Origin: Atopobiaceae bacterium
GTDB taxonomy: Bacteria; Actinomycetota; Coriobacteriia; Coriobacteriales; Atopobiaceae
Assembly: GCA_022655215.1 (NCBI GenBank)
Contig: JALCUE010000001.1
Coordinates: 806,001 to 870,000 of the forward strand
DNA length: 64,000 nt
Direction: 5' to 3'
A program made the translations under genes and the position numbers. Every line of letters starts with the position of its first letter. Position 1 is the first letter of the stretch. The notes below the pieces were generated by a model that worked only from the letters and a program-made list of their open reading frames with translations, made no database searches and had not been told where the DNA came from. Shown piece after piece: positions 44,766 through 57,102 of the stretch.

Positions 44766-46673
44766 ATGCGGGAGAGGTCCGCGTCGCGTGCGGACGAGCG
44801 TAGATACCTCGCGCTCCTATCCGAGAAGTTCCCTACCTGTCAGACCGTGTACACCGAGATAATCAACCTCGAGGCCATCCTCAACCTCCCCAAGGGCACC
44901 GAGCACTTCATGAGCGACGTCCATGGGGAGTACGGTGCCTTCGACCATATCCTCAACAACTGCTCCGGCGTCATCCGCGAAAGGGTCAAGGCGACCTTCC
45001 GCCATGAGCTCACGGCCACGGAGCAGGCTGACCTCTGCACGCTCATCTACTACCCCACCGAGAGGATCCGTCGTCTCCACGAACTCGGCCAGGACACCCC
45101 CGAGTGGTATTCGACCACCCTTCTGCAGCTCATACGCCTCGCGAGGTACCTGTCGGACTCCTACACCCGCTCGAAGGTGAGGAAGGCCATGCCCGTGGCC
45201 TACTCCTACATAATCGACGAGCTCCTCCATGCGAGCGCGGGAGCCGACACGGACCGCCATGCCTACCACGTGAGCATCATCCGCTCAATCGTGGACACCG
45301 GCAGCGCCGAGGACTTCATCGAGAGCCTCTCCGCGCTCGTCAAGCGCCTCGCCGTCGACCATCTCCACATCGTCGGCGACCTCTATGACCGCGGCCCCCA
45401 CGCGGACCGGATCATCGATCGCCTCATGGCCTACCACTCCCTCGATCTTCAGTGGGGCAACCATGACATCTGCTGGATGGGCGCGGCCGCTGGAAGCGCC
45501 GCCTGCGTGGCGACCGTCGTGCGCAACAACGTCCGCTACGGCACGCTCGAGATCCTCGAGAGCTCCTACGGCATCAGCCTCCGCGAGCTCGCCCTCTTCG
45601 CCGAGAAGACCTACCACTCAGGTGACGTCATCCCAACGGCCGAGAAGGCCATCTCGATGATCCTGTTCAAGCTCGAGGGCCAGCTCATATCCCGTCATCC
45701 CGAGTTCGACATGGCGGACAGGCTCCTGCTCGACAAGGTCGACCTCGCCCAGGACTCCCTCATGCTCGATGGGAAGGCCTACGAGCTCAGGACGGTTGAC
45801 TTCCCCACCTTCGACGCCGATGACCCCTATCGGCTCACCGCTGACGAGACCGCCGTGATGGAGGGTCTCGTCACCGCCTTCCGCGAGAGCGACCGCCTCA
45901 GGAGCCATGTCGACTTCCTCTACGAGAAGGGCTCGATGTATCTGGCCCACAACGGGAACCTCCTGTTCCATGGGTGCGTTCCCATGAGCGAGTCAGGGAC
46001 GTTCAGGCGCGTCGACTGCGCAGGGGCGCATCTCTCGGGTCGGGCCTACATGGACTGGTGTGACAGGACGGCCAGGAGGGCGTGGCACGAAGGGGACCAG
46101 GACTCCCTCGACTGGATGTGGTACCTCTGGTGTGGCCAGGACTCCCCCCTCTCCGGCAGGAAGGTGAAGACGTTCGAGCGCACGTACCTGATCGACAAGA
46201 CCACATGGGTCGAGCCTCAGGATCCCTACTACACGCTCGCGATGGACCCGGCGACCTGCCGACACGTGCTCGAGGAGTTCGGACTCCCCCGCGACGGCCA
46301 CATCATCAACGGCCACAATCCGGTCAAGGCGGGACAGGGAGAGAGCCCGGTCAAGGCCGATGGCATGCTCATGGTGATAGACGGCGGCTTCTGCGAGGCC
46401 TATCACCGGGTCTCGGGGATCGCGGGCTACACGCTCGTGGCCGACTCCCATGGAATGAGGATCAAGGCCCACAGGCCCTTCAGCGGCCTCGAGGCCGCAT
46501 TGGACGCCAACGCGGACATCGTGAGCGACGACGACCAGGTGGTCACATACGACAAGCCGCTCACCATAGCCAACACGGACACGGGCTCGAGGATCCGCGA
46601 GCAGATATCCGACCTCGGCCGCCTCCTCGACGCCTATCGCATGGGCGAACTGCCCGAGCATGGAGATGCCTGA
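44766..46673 (+). CDS. fbp: Fructose-1,6-bisphosphatase class III
   Basis: Gluconeogenic enzyme hydrolysing fructose 1,6-bisphosphate; 635 aa, the long metallophosphatase-fold class typical of Firmicutes and Coriobacteria-like anaerobes. SDVHGEYGAF (50-59), VGDLYDRGPHADRI, WGNHD, LLFHGCVP, and HIINGHNPVKAGQGESPVK near the end give the metal and substrate sites. The start is ATG at 44766, because GAGGAGGT lies 6-7 nt upstream; an ATG 16 codons earlier has no such site. Single-gene unit ahead of ftsH. Confidence 0.96.
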   Translation: MRERSASRADERRYLALLSEKFPTCQTVYTEIINLEAILNLPKGTEHFMSDVHGEYGAFDHILNNCSGVIRERVKATFRHELTATEQADLCTLIYYPTERIRRLHELGQDTPEWYSTTLLQLIRLARYLSDSYTRSKVRKAMPVAYSYIIDELLHASAGADTDRHAYHVSIIRSIVDTGSAEDFIESLSALVKRLAVDHLHIVGDLYDRGPHADRIIDRLMAYHSLDLQWGNHDICWMGAAAGSAACVATVVRNNVRYGTLEILESSYGISLRELALFAEKTYHSGDVIPTAEKAISMILFKLEGQLISRHPEFDMADRLLLDKVDLAQDSLMLDGKAYELRTVDFPTFDADDPYRLTADETAVMEGLVTAFRESDRLRSHVDFLYEKGSMYLAHNGNLLFHGCVPMSESGTFRRVDCAGAHLSGRAYMDWCDRTARRAWHEGDQDSLDWMWYLWCGQDSPLSGRKVKTFERTYLIDKTTWVEPQDPYYTLAMDPATCRHVLEEFGLPRDGHIINGHNPVKAGQGESPVKADGMLMVIDGGFCEAYHRVSGIAGYTLVADSHGMRIKAHRPFSGLEAALDANADIVSDDDQVVTYDKPLTIANTDTGSRIREQISDLGRLLDAYRMGELPEHGDA

Positions 46674-46706
46674 GGTCTCGGCCCTCCTCCCGCAAGAAAC
46701 GTCACC

Positions 46707-46751
46707 GCATGGGTATCCTTGTGCGAAGCACGCACACCACGACACCCATGC
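46707..46751 (+). promoter_or_regulatory. Nested hairpin in the ftsH leader
   Basis: GCATGGGT (46707-46714) is the perfect complement of ACCCATGC (46744-46751); inside, TGTGCG pairs with CGCACA. It ends 13 bases before the ftsH Shine-Dalgarno. No T-run, so it is probably not a plain terminator for fbp. Promoter boxes in the 105-bp spacer are unclear. Confidence 0.5.
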
Positions 46752-46778
46752 GCGAGCCTGCGCAAAGGAGACACCTCC

Positions 46779-48692
46779 ATGGAGATGAACGACAAGAAGA
46801 AGCGCCAATCGATGATCCTGTACGCGATCATCGCCCTGGCGGCGATATTCGCCCTGAACTCCATCCTGTACCCGAGCATCCAGTCGCAGACGGTTACGGA
46901 CGTCGGGTACAGCACCTTCCTCGAGATGGTCGACGCAGGCCAGGTCACCCAGGTCTCGCTCGACACCGACACGTCCAAGATCACCTTCACCACCGGTGAC
47001 GGCGACTCCACCAAGACCTACGAGTGCAACCAGTTCCCCAACGACACCGAGCTCGTGAGCCGCCTCGAGTCCAAGGGCGTGACGTTCTCGGCCGAGATCG
47101 CCGACAAGTCGAACAGCATGTGGACCTACATGCTGCTCGCATACGGTCTGCCGATAGGTCTGCTCCTCCTCGGCGGCTGGCTCCTCAACCGCCAGCTCAA
47201 GAAGTCCATGGGCGATGACGGCCCCTCCATGACGTTCGGCGGTGGTGGCGGCATGGGCGGTCTGGGCAAGTCGGGCGCCAAGGTCGTCGCGCAGACGGAG
47301 ACGGGCATCACCTTCAAGGACGTCGCGGGTCAGGACGAGGCGAAGGAGTCCCTCGCCGAGATCGTCAGCTTCCTCGAGAACCCCGGCCGCTATGAGGAGA
47401 TCGGCGCACGCCTGCCCCGTGGCGCCCTCCTCGTGGGCCCTCCCGGCACGGGCAAGACGCTTCTCGCCAAGGCCGTCGCAGGCGAGGCCAAGGTCCCCTT
47501 CTTCTCGATATCCGGCTCCGAGTTCGTCGAGATGTTCGTCGGCCGCGGCGCCGCCAAGGTGCGTGACCTGTTCAAGCAGGCCAACGAGAAGGCCCCCTGC
47601 ATCGTATTCATCGACGAGATCGACACCATCGGCAAGCGTCGTGATGCCGGCCTCTCCACCAACGACGAGCGCGAGCAGACCCTGAACCAGCTCCTCACCG
47701 AGATGGACGGCTTCGACAACCACAAGGGCATCGTGGTGCTCGGCGCGACGAACCGCCCCGACACGCTCGACCCGGCGCTCCTGCGCCCCGGCCGCTTCGA
47801 CCGTCGTGTGCCCGTCGAGCTCCCCGACCTCGCCGGTAGGAACGCCATCCTCGCGCTCCATGCCCACGACGTGAAGATGGAGGGCGACATCGACCTCGAC
47901 GTCATCGCCCGCTCCACCCCGGGAGCCTCCGGCGCGGACCTCGCCAACATCATCAACGAGGCGGCCCTGCGTGCCGTACGCCTGGGTCGACAGCGCGTCT
48001 GCCAGGAGGACATCCAGGAGTCGGTGGAGGTCGTCATCGCAGGCGAGAAGCGCAAGTCCACGGTCCTCTCCGAGAGGGAGAAGAAGGTCGTCGCCTATCA
48101 CGAGATCGGCCATGCGATCGTCGCCGCCTCTCAGCGCGGTGCCGCACCCGTCTCCAAGATCACCATCGTCCCGCGCACCTCGGGCGCCCTCGGCTACACC
48201 ATGCAGGTCGAGCAGGACGAGCACTTCCTCACCACCCGCAAGGAGGCCGAGGACAAGCTCGCCGTCCTCTGCGGGGGGCGTGCGGCCGAGGAGCTCATCT
48301 TCCATGAGATGACGACCGGTGCCGCCAACGACATCGAGAAGGCCACGGAGCTGGCACGCAACATGGTCACGCAGTACGGCATGTCCGACGAGTTCGGCAT
48401 GGTCGCGCTCGGCCAGGTCCAGAACCGCTACCTCAACAGCGGGGCCACGCTCACCTGCTCCGAAGGCACGGCGCAGAAGGTCGACCAGGCGGTTCAGGAG
48501 CTCGTCGAGAGCGCCCACAAGGATGCGCTCGCGACCCTGCAGGCCCATCAGTTCAAGCTCCACGAGCTAGCCCGCTACCTCCAGAAGAAGGAGACGATCA
48601 CGGGCGAGGAGTTCATGCGCATCTTCACGCGCGACGACGGGTTCGCGCCGCAGCTCCCCAAGACGGACGAGGACGCTCCTCAGCAGGACTGA
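46779..48692 (+). CDS. ftsH: ATP-dependent zinc metalloprotease FtsH
   Basis: Membrane AAA+ protease for quality control; 637 aa. Two membrane helices (about 12-31 and 114-136) flank an external domain. Gly-rich linker, then AAA domain with Walker A GPPGTGKT (220-227), Walker [31 protein letters not shown], and the zinc motif HEIGH at 441-445 (HEAGH in most relatives). The start is ATG at 46779 with AAGGAG 8 nt upstream. Its last 13 bp overlap the convergent rRNA methyltransferase gene. Confidence 0.97.
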   Translation: MEMNDKKKRQSMILYAIIALAAIFALNSILYPSIQSQTVTDVGYSTFLEMVDAGQVTQVSLDTDTSKITFTTGDGDSTKTYECNQFPNDTELVSRLESKGVTFSAEIADKSNSMWTYMLLAYGLPIGLLLLGGWLLNRQLKKSMGDDGPSMTFGGGGGMGGLGKSGAKVVAQTETGITFKDVAGQDEAKESLAEIVSFLENPGRYEEIGARLPRGALLVGPPGTGKTLLAKAVAGEAKVPFFSISGSEFVEMFVGRGAAKVRDLFKQANEKAPCIVFIDEIDTIGKRRDAGLSTNDEREQTLNQLLTEMDGFDNHKGIVVLGATNRPDTLDPALLRPGRFDRRVPVELPDLAGRNAILALHAHDVKMEGDIDLDVIARSTPGASGADLANIINEAALRAVRLGRQRVCQEDIQESVEVVIAGEKRKSTVLSEREKKVVAYHEIGHAIVAASQRGAAPVSKITIVPRTSGALGYTMQVEQDEHFLTTRKEAEDKLAVLCGGRAAEELIFHEMTTGAANDIEKATELARNMVTQYGMSDEFGMVALGQVQNRYLNSGATLTCSEGTAQKVDQAVQELVESAHKDALATLQAHQFKLHELARYLQKKETITGEEFMRIFTRDDGFAPQLPKTDEDAPQQD

Positions 48693-49501
48693 TCTCGGCA
48701 GAGCTCCCAGAACGTGACCGCACTCGCCGCGGCGACGTTGAGCGAGTCGACGCCATGCGCCATCGGGATGCGGACGGTAAGATCGCAGCCGGAGACGGCC
48801 TCACTCGTGAGGCCGTCTCCTTCCGTACCGAAGACCATCGCGATGCGATCGAGGCCGGCGAGCTCAGGTGAGCCGAGGGGGACGGAGTCATCCGAGAGGG
48901 CAAGCGCAAGCGTCGTGAATCCCCTCTCGCGCAGCTTCTCCAAGCCCCCTTCGGGCCAAGGGCCGATCCTCGTCCAAGGCACCAGCATCACCGTGCCCAT
49001 GGAGACGCGGAGGGACCTCCTGCAGAGGGGATCGGCACAACGAGGGCTGAGCAGGACGGCATCCACGCCGAGCGCCGCGGCCGACCGGAAGATCGCCCCG
49101 ACGTTGGTGGTGTCGACGACGTCCTCGATGACCGCGACGCGACGGGCGCCGTCGAGGACCTCGTCGAGGTCACGCGGACGAGGTCGCCTCATGCAGCAGA
49201 GGGCGCCGCGAGTGACGTTGTAACCCGTGAGGGTCGCGATCTCGTCATGTGGCAGAACGTAGACGGGAACGTCATCGGGAAGGCTTGCGACCAGGTCGCC
49301 CATGGGACCGAGCCACTTCTCCTCCATGAGCAGGGAGTGCGGTTCGATGCCGGCGGAGAGCGCGACGCGTATGACCTTCTCCGACTCCGCGATGAGGATG
49401 CCCATAGCGGGTTCGAGCTTGTTCCTCAGCTGACGCTCGGTGAGCGAGACGTAGGGCGCGAGTCGCTCGTCGTTGATGTCATCAAGCATAAAGGTAGGCA
49501 T
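48680..49501 (-). CDS. SpoU/TrmH family RNA 2'-O-methyltransferase
   Basis: SAM-dependent methylation of rRNA or tRNA ribose; 273 aa. N-terminal substrate-binding part, then the SPOUT knot motifs: EDVVDTTNVGAIFRSAAALG (motif 1), VFGTEGDGLT (motif 2), and IPMAHGVDSLNVAAASAV (motif 3). Motif 2 and 3 are complete, so it should be active; the target is unknown. The start is ATG at 49501 with TGGAGG upstream. Convergent with ftsH and divergent from the transpeptidase gene. Confidence 0.92.
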   Translation of the reverse strand: MPTFMLDDINDERLAPYVSLTERQLRNKLEPAMGILIAESEKVIRVALSAGIEPHSLLMEEKWLGPMGDLVASLPDDVPVYVLPHDEIATLTGYNVTRGALCCMRRPRPRDLDEVLDGARRVAVIEDVVDTTNVGAIFRSAAALGVDAVLLSPRCADPLCRRSLRVSMGTVMLVPWTRIGPWPEGGLEKLRERGFTTLALALSDDSVPLGSPELAGLDRIAMVFGTEGDGLTSEAVSGCDLTVRIPMAHGVDSLNVAAASAVTFWELCRDQSC

Positions 49502-49646
49502 CGTTTCCTCCAGGTGGGGCTAAGTCTTGAGAATGATGGTGGCCCTCATCGTGGCCGTGTCACCCATGAGGTACCATGGCTCATGACTAACACACAGTAG
49601 CTTGTGACTATGGGGACTTGGTCCCCTGAAGGACGGTTCCGCGAGA

Positions 49647-51239
49647 ATGCCGAAGAAGATCAAGGGCCAGCATACCAAGGAGGCCGTCGAGAGGCGCGCT
49701 TCGGAGCGAGGCCTGGAGGACCAGGGGGCCGTCGGATTCGACTCGTCGGTAGGCCGCATCGCTTCCATTCCCACCGTCGATGGGACGCCCGGGACGGGCG
49801 AAGGCCCCTCGAAGAGACCTCATCGCGCACTCAAGGTCATGGGCATCGTCGCCGCCGTCCTCGCTGGCGCGTACGTCGCGGTCGCCGTGTTCTTCATGTT
49901 CTTCTTCATGCCCAACACCAAGGTCGACGGAAGCGACGTCTCGATGAGACTCGCCTCCTCCGTCGCATCGGACCTCGACGACACCACGAGCTCGTACAAG
50001 GGCTCCTTCACCGGAGATGGCCTCGACCTCACCGTCAAAGCCTCCGACGTCGATCTCAAGCTCGACACCCAGTCGTATGTCTCCCAGGCAATCGGCCAGA
50101 TCAACAGCTGGGCATGGCCCTATGAGCTCACCCGCTCACATGACATCGAAGTCCCGCTCGGAGCCACATATGATGCGGATAAGCTCGCCTCGCTCGTGAG
50201 CTCATCGGTCGAGCAGATCAATGCAACCGCCACCCAGCCTGCCAACGCGACCGTAGGCTATGACGAGGCCACTCAGAGGTTCGCCGTCGTCGCCGAGGTC
50301 TATGGCTCCCAGATCGACCAGACCAAGCTCCTTGACACGATGGGTTCGGCCCTGGAATCGCTCGAGACGAACGTCACGCTCGGCGACGAGTGCCTCGCCT
50401 CCCCCGACGTCACGAAGGATGACGCCTCCCTCGCGACCGCTGCCGACAACGCGAACAAGTACCTCGACGTGACGCTTCAGCTCACGCTTGCGGGGAGCAA
50501 CGCGGTCACGGTCGACGCGAGCAAGATCAAGGACTGGGTCACCCTCGACGAGAACCTCCAGGCCACGCTCGACGCGAGCAAGGTGACCGACTGGGCCAAG
50601 GGAGACCTCTCCGACCAGCTCGACACCGTGGGGACGACACGCACATACACGCATCCTGATGACGGGACCACCACCACGGTGAGCGGCGGGACCTACGGCT
50701 GGACGATCGACGGGGCCTCCCTTGCGGAGACCATCGTCGCCGACGTCGAGGCAGGCAAGTCCGAGACCATCGAGATCCCGACCTCGCAGGAGGCGGCGAC
50801 GCTGCCGTCCACGGCGGGGGCCCAGGACTGGGGTGCCAGCTACGTGGACATCGACCTCACGAACCAATACGTCCGCTTCTACGATGCCTCCGGTACCGTC
50901 ACCTGGTCCTCGAGCTGCGTGAGCGGCAAGACCTCGGATGGTCATGGCACGCCCACCGGCGTCTACTCGATCACCTCGAACATGGACAGCGGGAACGTCA
51001 AGCTCGTCGGCGACACCGATCCCTCGACCGGCCAGCCCGAGTACACGAGCTACGTCAGCTACTGGATGCCCTTCATCGGCAACGCATACGCACTCCATGA
51101 CGCGAGCTGGAGGTACTCCTTCGGCGGGACCATCTACCAGTACAACGGCAGCCATGGTTGCGTGAACCTGCCGAGCGATGCCGCAAAGACGCTCTACGGC
51201 CTGGTGAGCGTGGGGACCGTCGTGGTCGTCCACGACTGA
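49647..51239 (+). CDS. L,D-transpeptidase (YkuD) with membrane anchor
   Basis: Cell-wall cross-linking enzyme making 3-3 bonds or anchoring proteins; 530 aa. Cytoplasmic N-terminus rich in charge (1-60), one membrane helix (62-88), a PG-binding-like domain (about 95-370) and the YkuD domain with ALHDASWR and the catalytic SHGCVNLP (Cys505). The start is ATG at 49647; GAAGGA lies 13 nt upstream, a long spacer, but no other in-frame start exists after a stop codon further up. It ends 6 bp before the convergent ffh stop. Confidence 0.93.
   Translation: MPKKIKGQHTKEAVERRASERGLEDQGAVGFDSSVGRIASIPTVDGTPGTGEGPSKRPHRALKVMGIVAAVLAGAYVAVAVFFMFFFMPNTKVDGSDVSMRLASSVASDLDDTTSSYKGSFTGDGLDLTVKASDVDLKLDTQSYVSQAIGQINSWAWPYELTRSHDIEVPLGATYDADKLASLVSSSVEQINATATQPANATVGYDEATQRFAVVAEVYGSQIDQTKLLDTMGSALESLETNVTLGDECLASPDVTKDDASLATAADNANKYLDVTLQLTLAGSNAVTVDASKIKDWVTLDENLQATLDASKVTDWAKGDLSDQLDTVGTTRTYTHPDDGTTTTVSGGTYGWTIDGASLAETIVADVEAGKSETIEIPTSQEAATLPSTAGAQDWGASYVDIDLTNQYVRFYDASGTVTWSSSCVSGKTSDGHGTPTGVYSITSNMDSGNVKLVGDTDPSTGQPEYTSYVSYWMPFIGNAYALHDASWRYSFGGTIYQYNGSHGCVNLPSDAAKTLYGLVSVGTVVVVHD
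51219..51236. other. Hairpin at the meeting point of the transpeptidase gene and ffh
   Basis: GTCGTGG and CCACGAC pair around TCGT inside the last codons of the transpeptidase gene. With only 6 bp between the convergent stops this is the sole candidate stop signal for either gene; neither side has a T-run. Confidence 0.4.
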
Positions 51240-51245
51240 GAGGGC

Positions 51246-52619
<1,374 letters not shown>

Positions 52620-53522
52620 CTACTCCCCCTCCTCGCCCACGAGCGCGCGGCAGAACTCGAGCGCGTCGAAGGCCTGCAGGTCGTCAATGCCCTCGCCCAC
52701 GCCTATGCGATAGATGGGGAGCTCGAGCTGGCTTGATATGCGCACGGCGATGCCGCCCTTGGCGGTGCCGTCGAGCTTGGTCACGATGAGCCCGTCGATG
52801 TCGAGGGCATGGTTGAACTCCTCGGCCTGGGCCAGCCCGTTCTGTCCGGTCGTGGCGTCGATGACGAGTACGACGGAGACGGGCATGGTGGCCCTCTTCC
52901 TCGTCACGGACACGACCTTGGCGAGCTCGCGCATGAGCTCGGGGCTGGTGTGGAGACGACCAGCCGTGTCGATGAGGACGAGGTCGGTCCCGGAGGCATC
53001 GGCCCTCTGGAGCACGTCATAGCAGACGCTCGCGGGATCGGCCCCGCGCTCGCGCGTGACGACCTCCACCCCCGCGCGGTCGCCCCAGACCTCGAGCTGC
53101 TCGATGGCGGCGGCGCGGAACGTGTCGGCACCACCTATGAGGACGGAGTCGCCCGCCGCCTTCGCACGGCCCGCGAGCTTGCCCACCGTGGTGGTCTTGC
53201 CGGCACCGTTGATGCCCACGAAGAGGACGCAGCTCGGGGTGGTGTCGAACGGGTCACGGTCGCAGGAGGGGAACACCTCGGCCAGACGTCTCGCGAGCGC
53301 CTCCTCGAGCTGCTTCGACGACTTGAGGTTCTCCCGCGCGGCCTGGTCGCGCAGGTCGTCGGTGACCTGCATGGCGACGTCGGCGCCCATGTCCCCCATG
53401 ACGAGCGTGTCCTCGAGGTCCTCCCAGAAGTCCTCGTCGACCTCGCCGCCCATGTAGAAGACCTCGTTCAAGGCCTCCCTGGAGCGTTGGAGGCCGCTCC
53501 TGAGCCTGTCCTTGAGACCCAT
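52620..53522 (-). CDS. ftsY: SRP receptor FtsY
   Basis: Receptor GTPase at the membrane that docks the SRP; 300 aa, a short form without the long acidic A domain. NG domain: GINGAGKTTT (about 103-112), GADTFRAAA, DTAGRL, TKLDGTAKGG. The start is ATG at 53522, sharing one base with the smc stop (TGATG). The smc-ftsY-ffh order is widespread, and co-translation is likely. Confidence 0.98.
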   Translation of the reverse strand: MGLKDRLRSGLQRSREALNEVFYMGGEVDEDFWEDLEDTLVMGDMGADVAMQVTDDLRDQAARENLKSSKQLEEALARRLAEVFPSCDRDPFDTTPSCVLFVGINGAGKTTTVGKLAGRAKAAGDSVLIGGADTFRAAAIEQLEVWGDRAGVEVVTRERGADPASVCYDVLQRADASGTDLVLIDTAGRLHTSPELMRELAKVVSVTRKRATMPVSVVLVIDATTGQNGLAQAEEFNHALDIDGLIVTKLDGTAKGGIAVRISSQLELPIYRIGVGEGIDDLQAFDALEFCRALVGEEGE

Positions 53523-56500
53523 CAGAGGTCCACCACCTTCCCGGTCGTGCGGTCGAGCCGCTGCGACACGACGTGGCTGACGCCGTCCGCCTGCATCGAT
53601 ATGCCGTAGAGGACGTCGGCCTGCTCCATCGTGCGCCTCTGGTGCGAGATGACGATGAGCTGCGTGGTCTCCTTGAGCTGCTCGATGGCACCAAGGAGCT
53701 TGTCGAGGTTCGAGTCATCGAGTGCGGCTTCCACCTCGTCGAAGACGTAGAACGGCACGGTACGCGTGCGATAGACGGCGAAGAGCAAGGCGAGTGCCGT
53801 GAGGGACTTCTCGCCGCCGCTCATGAGCGTCATCTTGGTGATGTGCTTGCCTCTCGGCTGGGCCACGACCTCGATGCCCGTCTCGTCGGGATGGTCCGGA
53901 TCGCACATCTCGAGGTGAGCCTGGCCGCCGGGGAACAGCAGGGAGAAGATCTCCTGGAAGTTCGAGTTCACGGAGTCGAAGGTGACCACGAACTGGCGGC
54001 GCATCTTGCGGTCGATGGCCGACATGATCTTGGAGAGGGACTGTCGCGCGCTCTCGAGGTCGCCGAGCTGCTCGTCGATGTAGTCGGAGCGCTCCTTGAG
54101 GCGAGAGTACTCGTCCATGGCGACCTGATTCACCGGGCCGATGCCCTCGACCTTACGCTTGAGCTCGGCCACCTCGCGCTCCATGGCCTCTCTGTCATCC
54201 GGTGCGGGAAGCGTGAGCGCGTCCTCGAGCACGTGGGTGCCGTCGGCCGTGATCGCCTCGATGGCGTTCTGCACCTGCACCTCGAGACGTCCAGAGGAGA
54301 CCTTCACGTCGCTCGCCGCGGTCTGCGCCCGCTCCAGCTCCTCAGAGGCGAGCCTGACCTGCTCCTTGGCGTCCCCAATCGTCTTCTTGAGGGAGTCGGA
54401 GTCGGCCTCGGCGAGGCTCGCGCGGTCGCGGAGCCTCTCGGCCCATGCGACGACGCACTCATGAAGCGCCGCGTAGCGCTCGTGCAGAGGGTCGACGCGC
54501 AGCCTGAGGACGTCCAGGGCCCTCGCGGAGGATTCCACCGCGGCGCGGCGCGAATCGAGCTCGCCTAGGCGGGTCGTGAGCTCGGAGCACCTCTCGTCGA
54601 GGTGGCGCATGCGCTCAGTGACGGTGGCGAGGGAGAGGCGCGCGTCGGCGAGGGCTCCCGCGGCCTGGGTGTTGGCATCGACGGCGCGCTCACGCTCGTC
54701 GGTCGCCTCCTCGATGAGATGGGAGAGCTCACGGGCGGCATCCGTGGCCTCGGTGGCGATGCGCTCCTGCTCGGCGAGGCCGGGACGCGCCTCGGCGGCC
54801 TTCTCGGAGGCGAGCTCCCTCTTCTTCTCGATCTGGGCCTTCTCGGCCGTGGCGCGCTCGACCTGTGACTCGAGGCGGCCCACCTCGGAGTTGGTCGAGT
54901 CGAGCTCGGCGGTGGAGCTCGAGACGTCACCGCGCGACGCGGAGAGGGCGTCACGTGCGGAGGACAGGCCCTCGGAGGCCGTGGCCACGGCCTCCTGCGC
55001 GGACGAGAAGGCGGACTCGAGTCCGGGGATGGAGTCGTCAAGCGAGCGCATGCGGCGCTTGCGCTCGAGGGCGCCCTTGGACGAGTCGGCACCGCTGCCC
55101 ACGACGGTCCTGCCATCAGGGAGGACCGTGGTCCCCGAGACGGTCACATAGGTGGAGGAGGGGTCCTTCGCATGGGCGGAGAGGGCCTCCTCGGGTGTGC
55201 CGACGAGGACGACGTCACCGAGGAGGGAGCCCACGAGGCCTTCGGCACCGTCGGACACAGTGATGTCGTCCACGAGCCTCCTGCCGGAGACGGGCTTGGG
55301 AAGCGCCGGTACGGCGGCCGAGCGCGACACGATCGTGGCCCTGCCGGAGACGTCACCGCCCTCGAGGGCGGCATCGACGACATGGCCGACGGCCTTCGGA
55401 TCGGCGACGACCAGTGCGGAGAGGTCGTCGCCGAGCAGACGCTCGACGAGCGCCTCGAGCTCGGAGGGGACCTCGATGAGGTCAGCGAGTCTGCACTCGA
55501 CCAGATCGGAGACGTCCTCACGGCCGGTGAGCGCGGCCACGAGCGGGCTCGAGCTCTCGGCGGCCTCGTCCACGGAGGTGAGGGCCGCGAGCGTCGCCTT
55601 CGCCTTCGAGAGGGACTCCCGGGCCGAGTCGGCAGCGGAGTGCGCGGAGTCGAGCTCGGAGGTGCGTGCGTCAATGTCGGCCTGCGCGGCCTCGACGGCG
55701 GCGCGGGCGGAGGCGAGCGTGCCGGCGAGCTCCTTGGCATGTGCGCGACGCTCCTCGAGGGCCTCCGCGGACATGTCCAGGGACTCCTCGATCTGCTTGA
55801 TGCGGCTCGCGAACATCGAGTCGGCGACCTCGGCGTTCGAGATCTCGTCCTTGAGCTTGGCGTAGGCGAGGCGAGCCTCGTCGGAGGTTCGCTGACGCGC
55901 CCTCATGTCGGAGGTGAGCTGGGCGACCTTGGCGTCGGAAGCGGCGCGCGCGGTCCTCGCCTCCTGTGCTGCGGGGCCAAGACGGTCCACGTCCGCCGTG
56001 AGGGATCCCACGCTCACGCGGGCGTCGGAGAGCTCGCCCGTGATCCGCTCGCTCTCCTCTGCGGCATCCTTCCTCTGCTTCTCGACGGTGGAGAGGGTCA
56101 TGCGGGCCTCGGAGAGACGGTCCACCATGTTGCGGCCCTTCTCCTCCAACAGGCGCATGTCGGAGTCGACCCGTCCGAGCGCGTCCTGGCACCTGCGACG
56201 CTGCTCGCCGAGGTCGCCCACGAACAGGCCCTTCTGCTCGAGCATGGACTGGAGCTTCTCGAGCTCGTCGGACTTCTCCGACTGGCGGTAGCGAGCGAGC
56301 TCGACCGCGGCGTCGGCCTCCTTGCCCTGACCCTCGAGGCCCTTCCACCGGGCCTGGAGCTGGCGGAGGTCATCCACCGCGAGGATGCAGGTGAGCTCGG
56401 AGAGACGACCGGAGAGGTCGTTGTAGCGCTTGGCCTTGTCGACCTGGCGCTCGAGGGGCCTGAGCTGGCGGGAGATCTCGCGGGAGACGTCCTTGGCACG

Positions 56501-57067
56501 GACGAGGTTGGCGTCCATGTCGGCGAGCTTCCTGGCGGAGCGCTCCTTGCGGCGACGGTGCTTCGAGATACCCGCGGCCTCCTCGATGAGGGCGCGCCTC
56601 TCCTCGGGCCTGGAGGCGAGGATCGAGTCGAGCTTGCCCTGGGAGATGATCGAGTGGGTGTCCTTGCCGAGGCCCGAGTCATGCAGGATGTCCTGGATGT
56701 CCATGAGGCGGGCCGGGGCGCCGTTGATGAGGTACTCGGACTCGCCTGAGCGATACATCCGCCTCGTGACGCCCACCTCGGCGAAGTCGACGGGTAGGGT
56801 GTGGTCGGTGTTGTCGAGGACGAGCGTGACCTCGGCGACGCTCACGGGCTTCCTGGCGGACGAGCCCGCGAAGATGACGTCCTCCATGGCCTGACCGCGC
56901 AGCATCTTGGCGCTCTGCTCGCCGAGCACCCAGAGGATGGCATCGGAGATGTTCGACTTGCCGGAGCCATTGGGACCCACGACCACGGTGAGGCCGGGGT
57001 CGAAGACCATGTGGGTACGGTCCGCGAAGGACTTGAAACCCTTGAGTGTGAGCGACTTCAGATACAC
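53522..57067 (-). CDS. smc: Chromosome partition protein SMC
   Basis: Condensin ATPase; 1181 aa. Walker A GPNGSGKS (31-38), long coiled coils, a hinge at about 500-660, second coil, then signature [15 protein letters not shown], Walker B ([15 protein letters not shown]) and D-loop. The start is GTG at 57067 with TAGGGG upstream. It follows rnc by 35 bp. The kleisin partners scpA/scpB are not in this window. Confidence 0.98.
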   Translation of the reverse strand: MYLKSLTLKGFKSFADRTHMVFDPGLTVVVGPNGSGKSNISDAILWVLGEQSAKMLRGQAMEDVIFAGSSARKPVSVAEVTLVLDNTDHTLPVDFAEVGVTRRMYRSGESEYLINGAPARLMDIQDILHDSGLGKDTHSIISQGKLDSILASRPEERRALIEEAAGISKHRRRKERSARKLADMDANLVRAKDVSREISRQLRPLERQVDKAKRYNDLSGRLSELTCILAVDDLRQLQARWKGLEGQGKEADAAVELARYRQSEKSDELEKLQSMLEQKGLFVGDLGEQRRRCQDALGRVDSDMRLLEEKGRNMVDRLSEARMTLSTVEKQRKDAAEESERITGELSDARVSVGSLTADVDRLGPAAQEARTARAASDAKVAQLTSDMRARQRTSDEARLAYAKLKDEISNAEVADSMFASRIKQIEESLDMSAEALEERRAHAKELAGTLASARAAVEAAQADIDARTSELDSAHSAADSARESLSKAKATLAALTSVDEAAESSSPLVAALTGREDVSDLVECRLADLIEVPSELEALVERLLGDDLSALVVADPKAVGHVVDAALEGGDVSGRATIVSRSAAVPALPKPVSGRRLVDDITVSDGAEGLVGSLLGDVVLVGTPEEALSAHAKDPSSTYVTVSGTTVLPDGRTVVGSGADSSKGALERKRRMRSLDDSIPGLESAFSSAQEAVATASEGLSSARDALSASRGDVSSSTAELDSTNSEVGRLESQVERATAEKAQIEKKRELASEKAAEARPGLAEQERIATEATDAARELSHLIEEATDERERAVDANTQAAGALADARLSLATVTERMRHLDERCSELTTRLGELDSRRAAVESSARALDVLRLRVDPLHERYAALHECVVAWAERLRDRASLAEADSDSLKKTIGDAKEQVRLASEELERAQTAASDVKVSSGRLEVQVQNAIEAITADGTHVLEDALTLPAPDDREAMEREVAELKRKVEGIGPVNQVAMDEYSRLKERSDYIDEQLGDLESARQSLSKIMSAIDRKMRRQFVVTFDSVNSNFQEIFSLLFPGGQAHLEMCDPDHPDETGIEVVAQPRGKHITKMTLMSGGEKSLTALALLFAVYRTRTVPFYVFDEVEAALDDSNLDKLLGAIEQLKETTQLIVISHQRRTMEQADVLYGISMQADGVSHVVSQRLDRTTGKVVDL

Positions 57068-57102
57068 GGTCCCCTATGACCTTCCCTCATGGGACGGCCC
57101 CG

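Noticed and set aside
45993-48563. Long minus-strand frame opposite ftsH and fbp
   Set aside because: ftsH and fbp are clear on the plus strand; the opposite product is low-complexity (Glu/Val/Gly/Leu).
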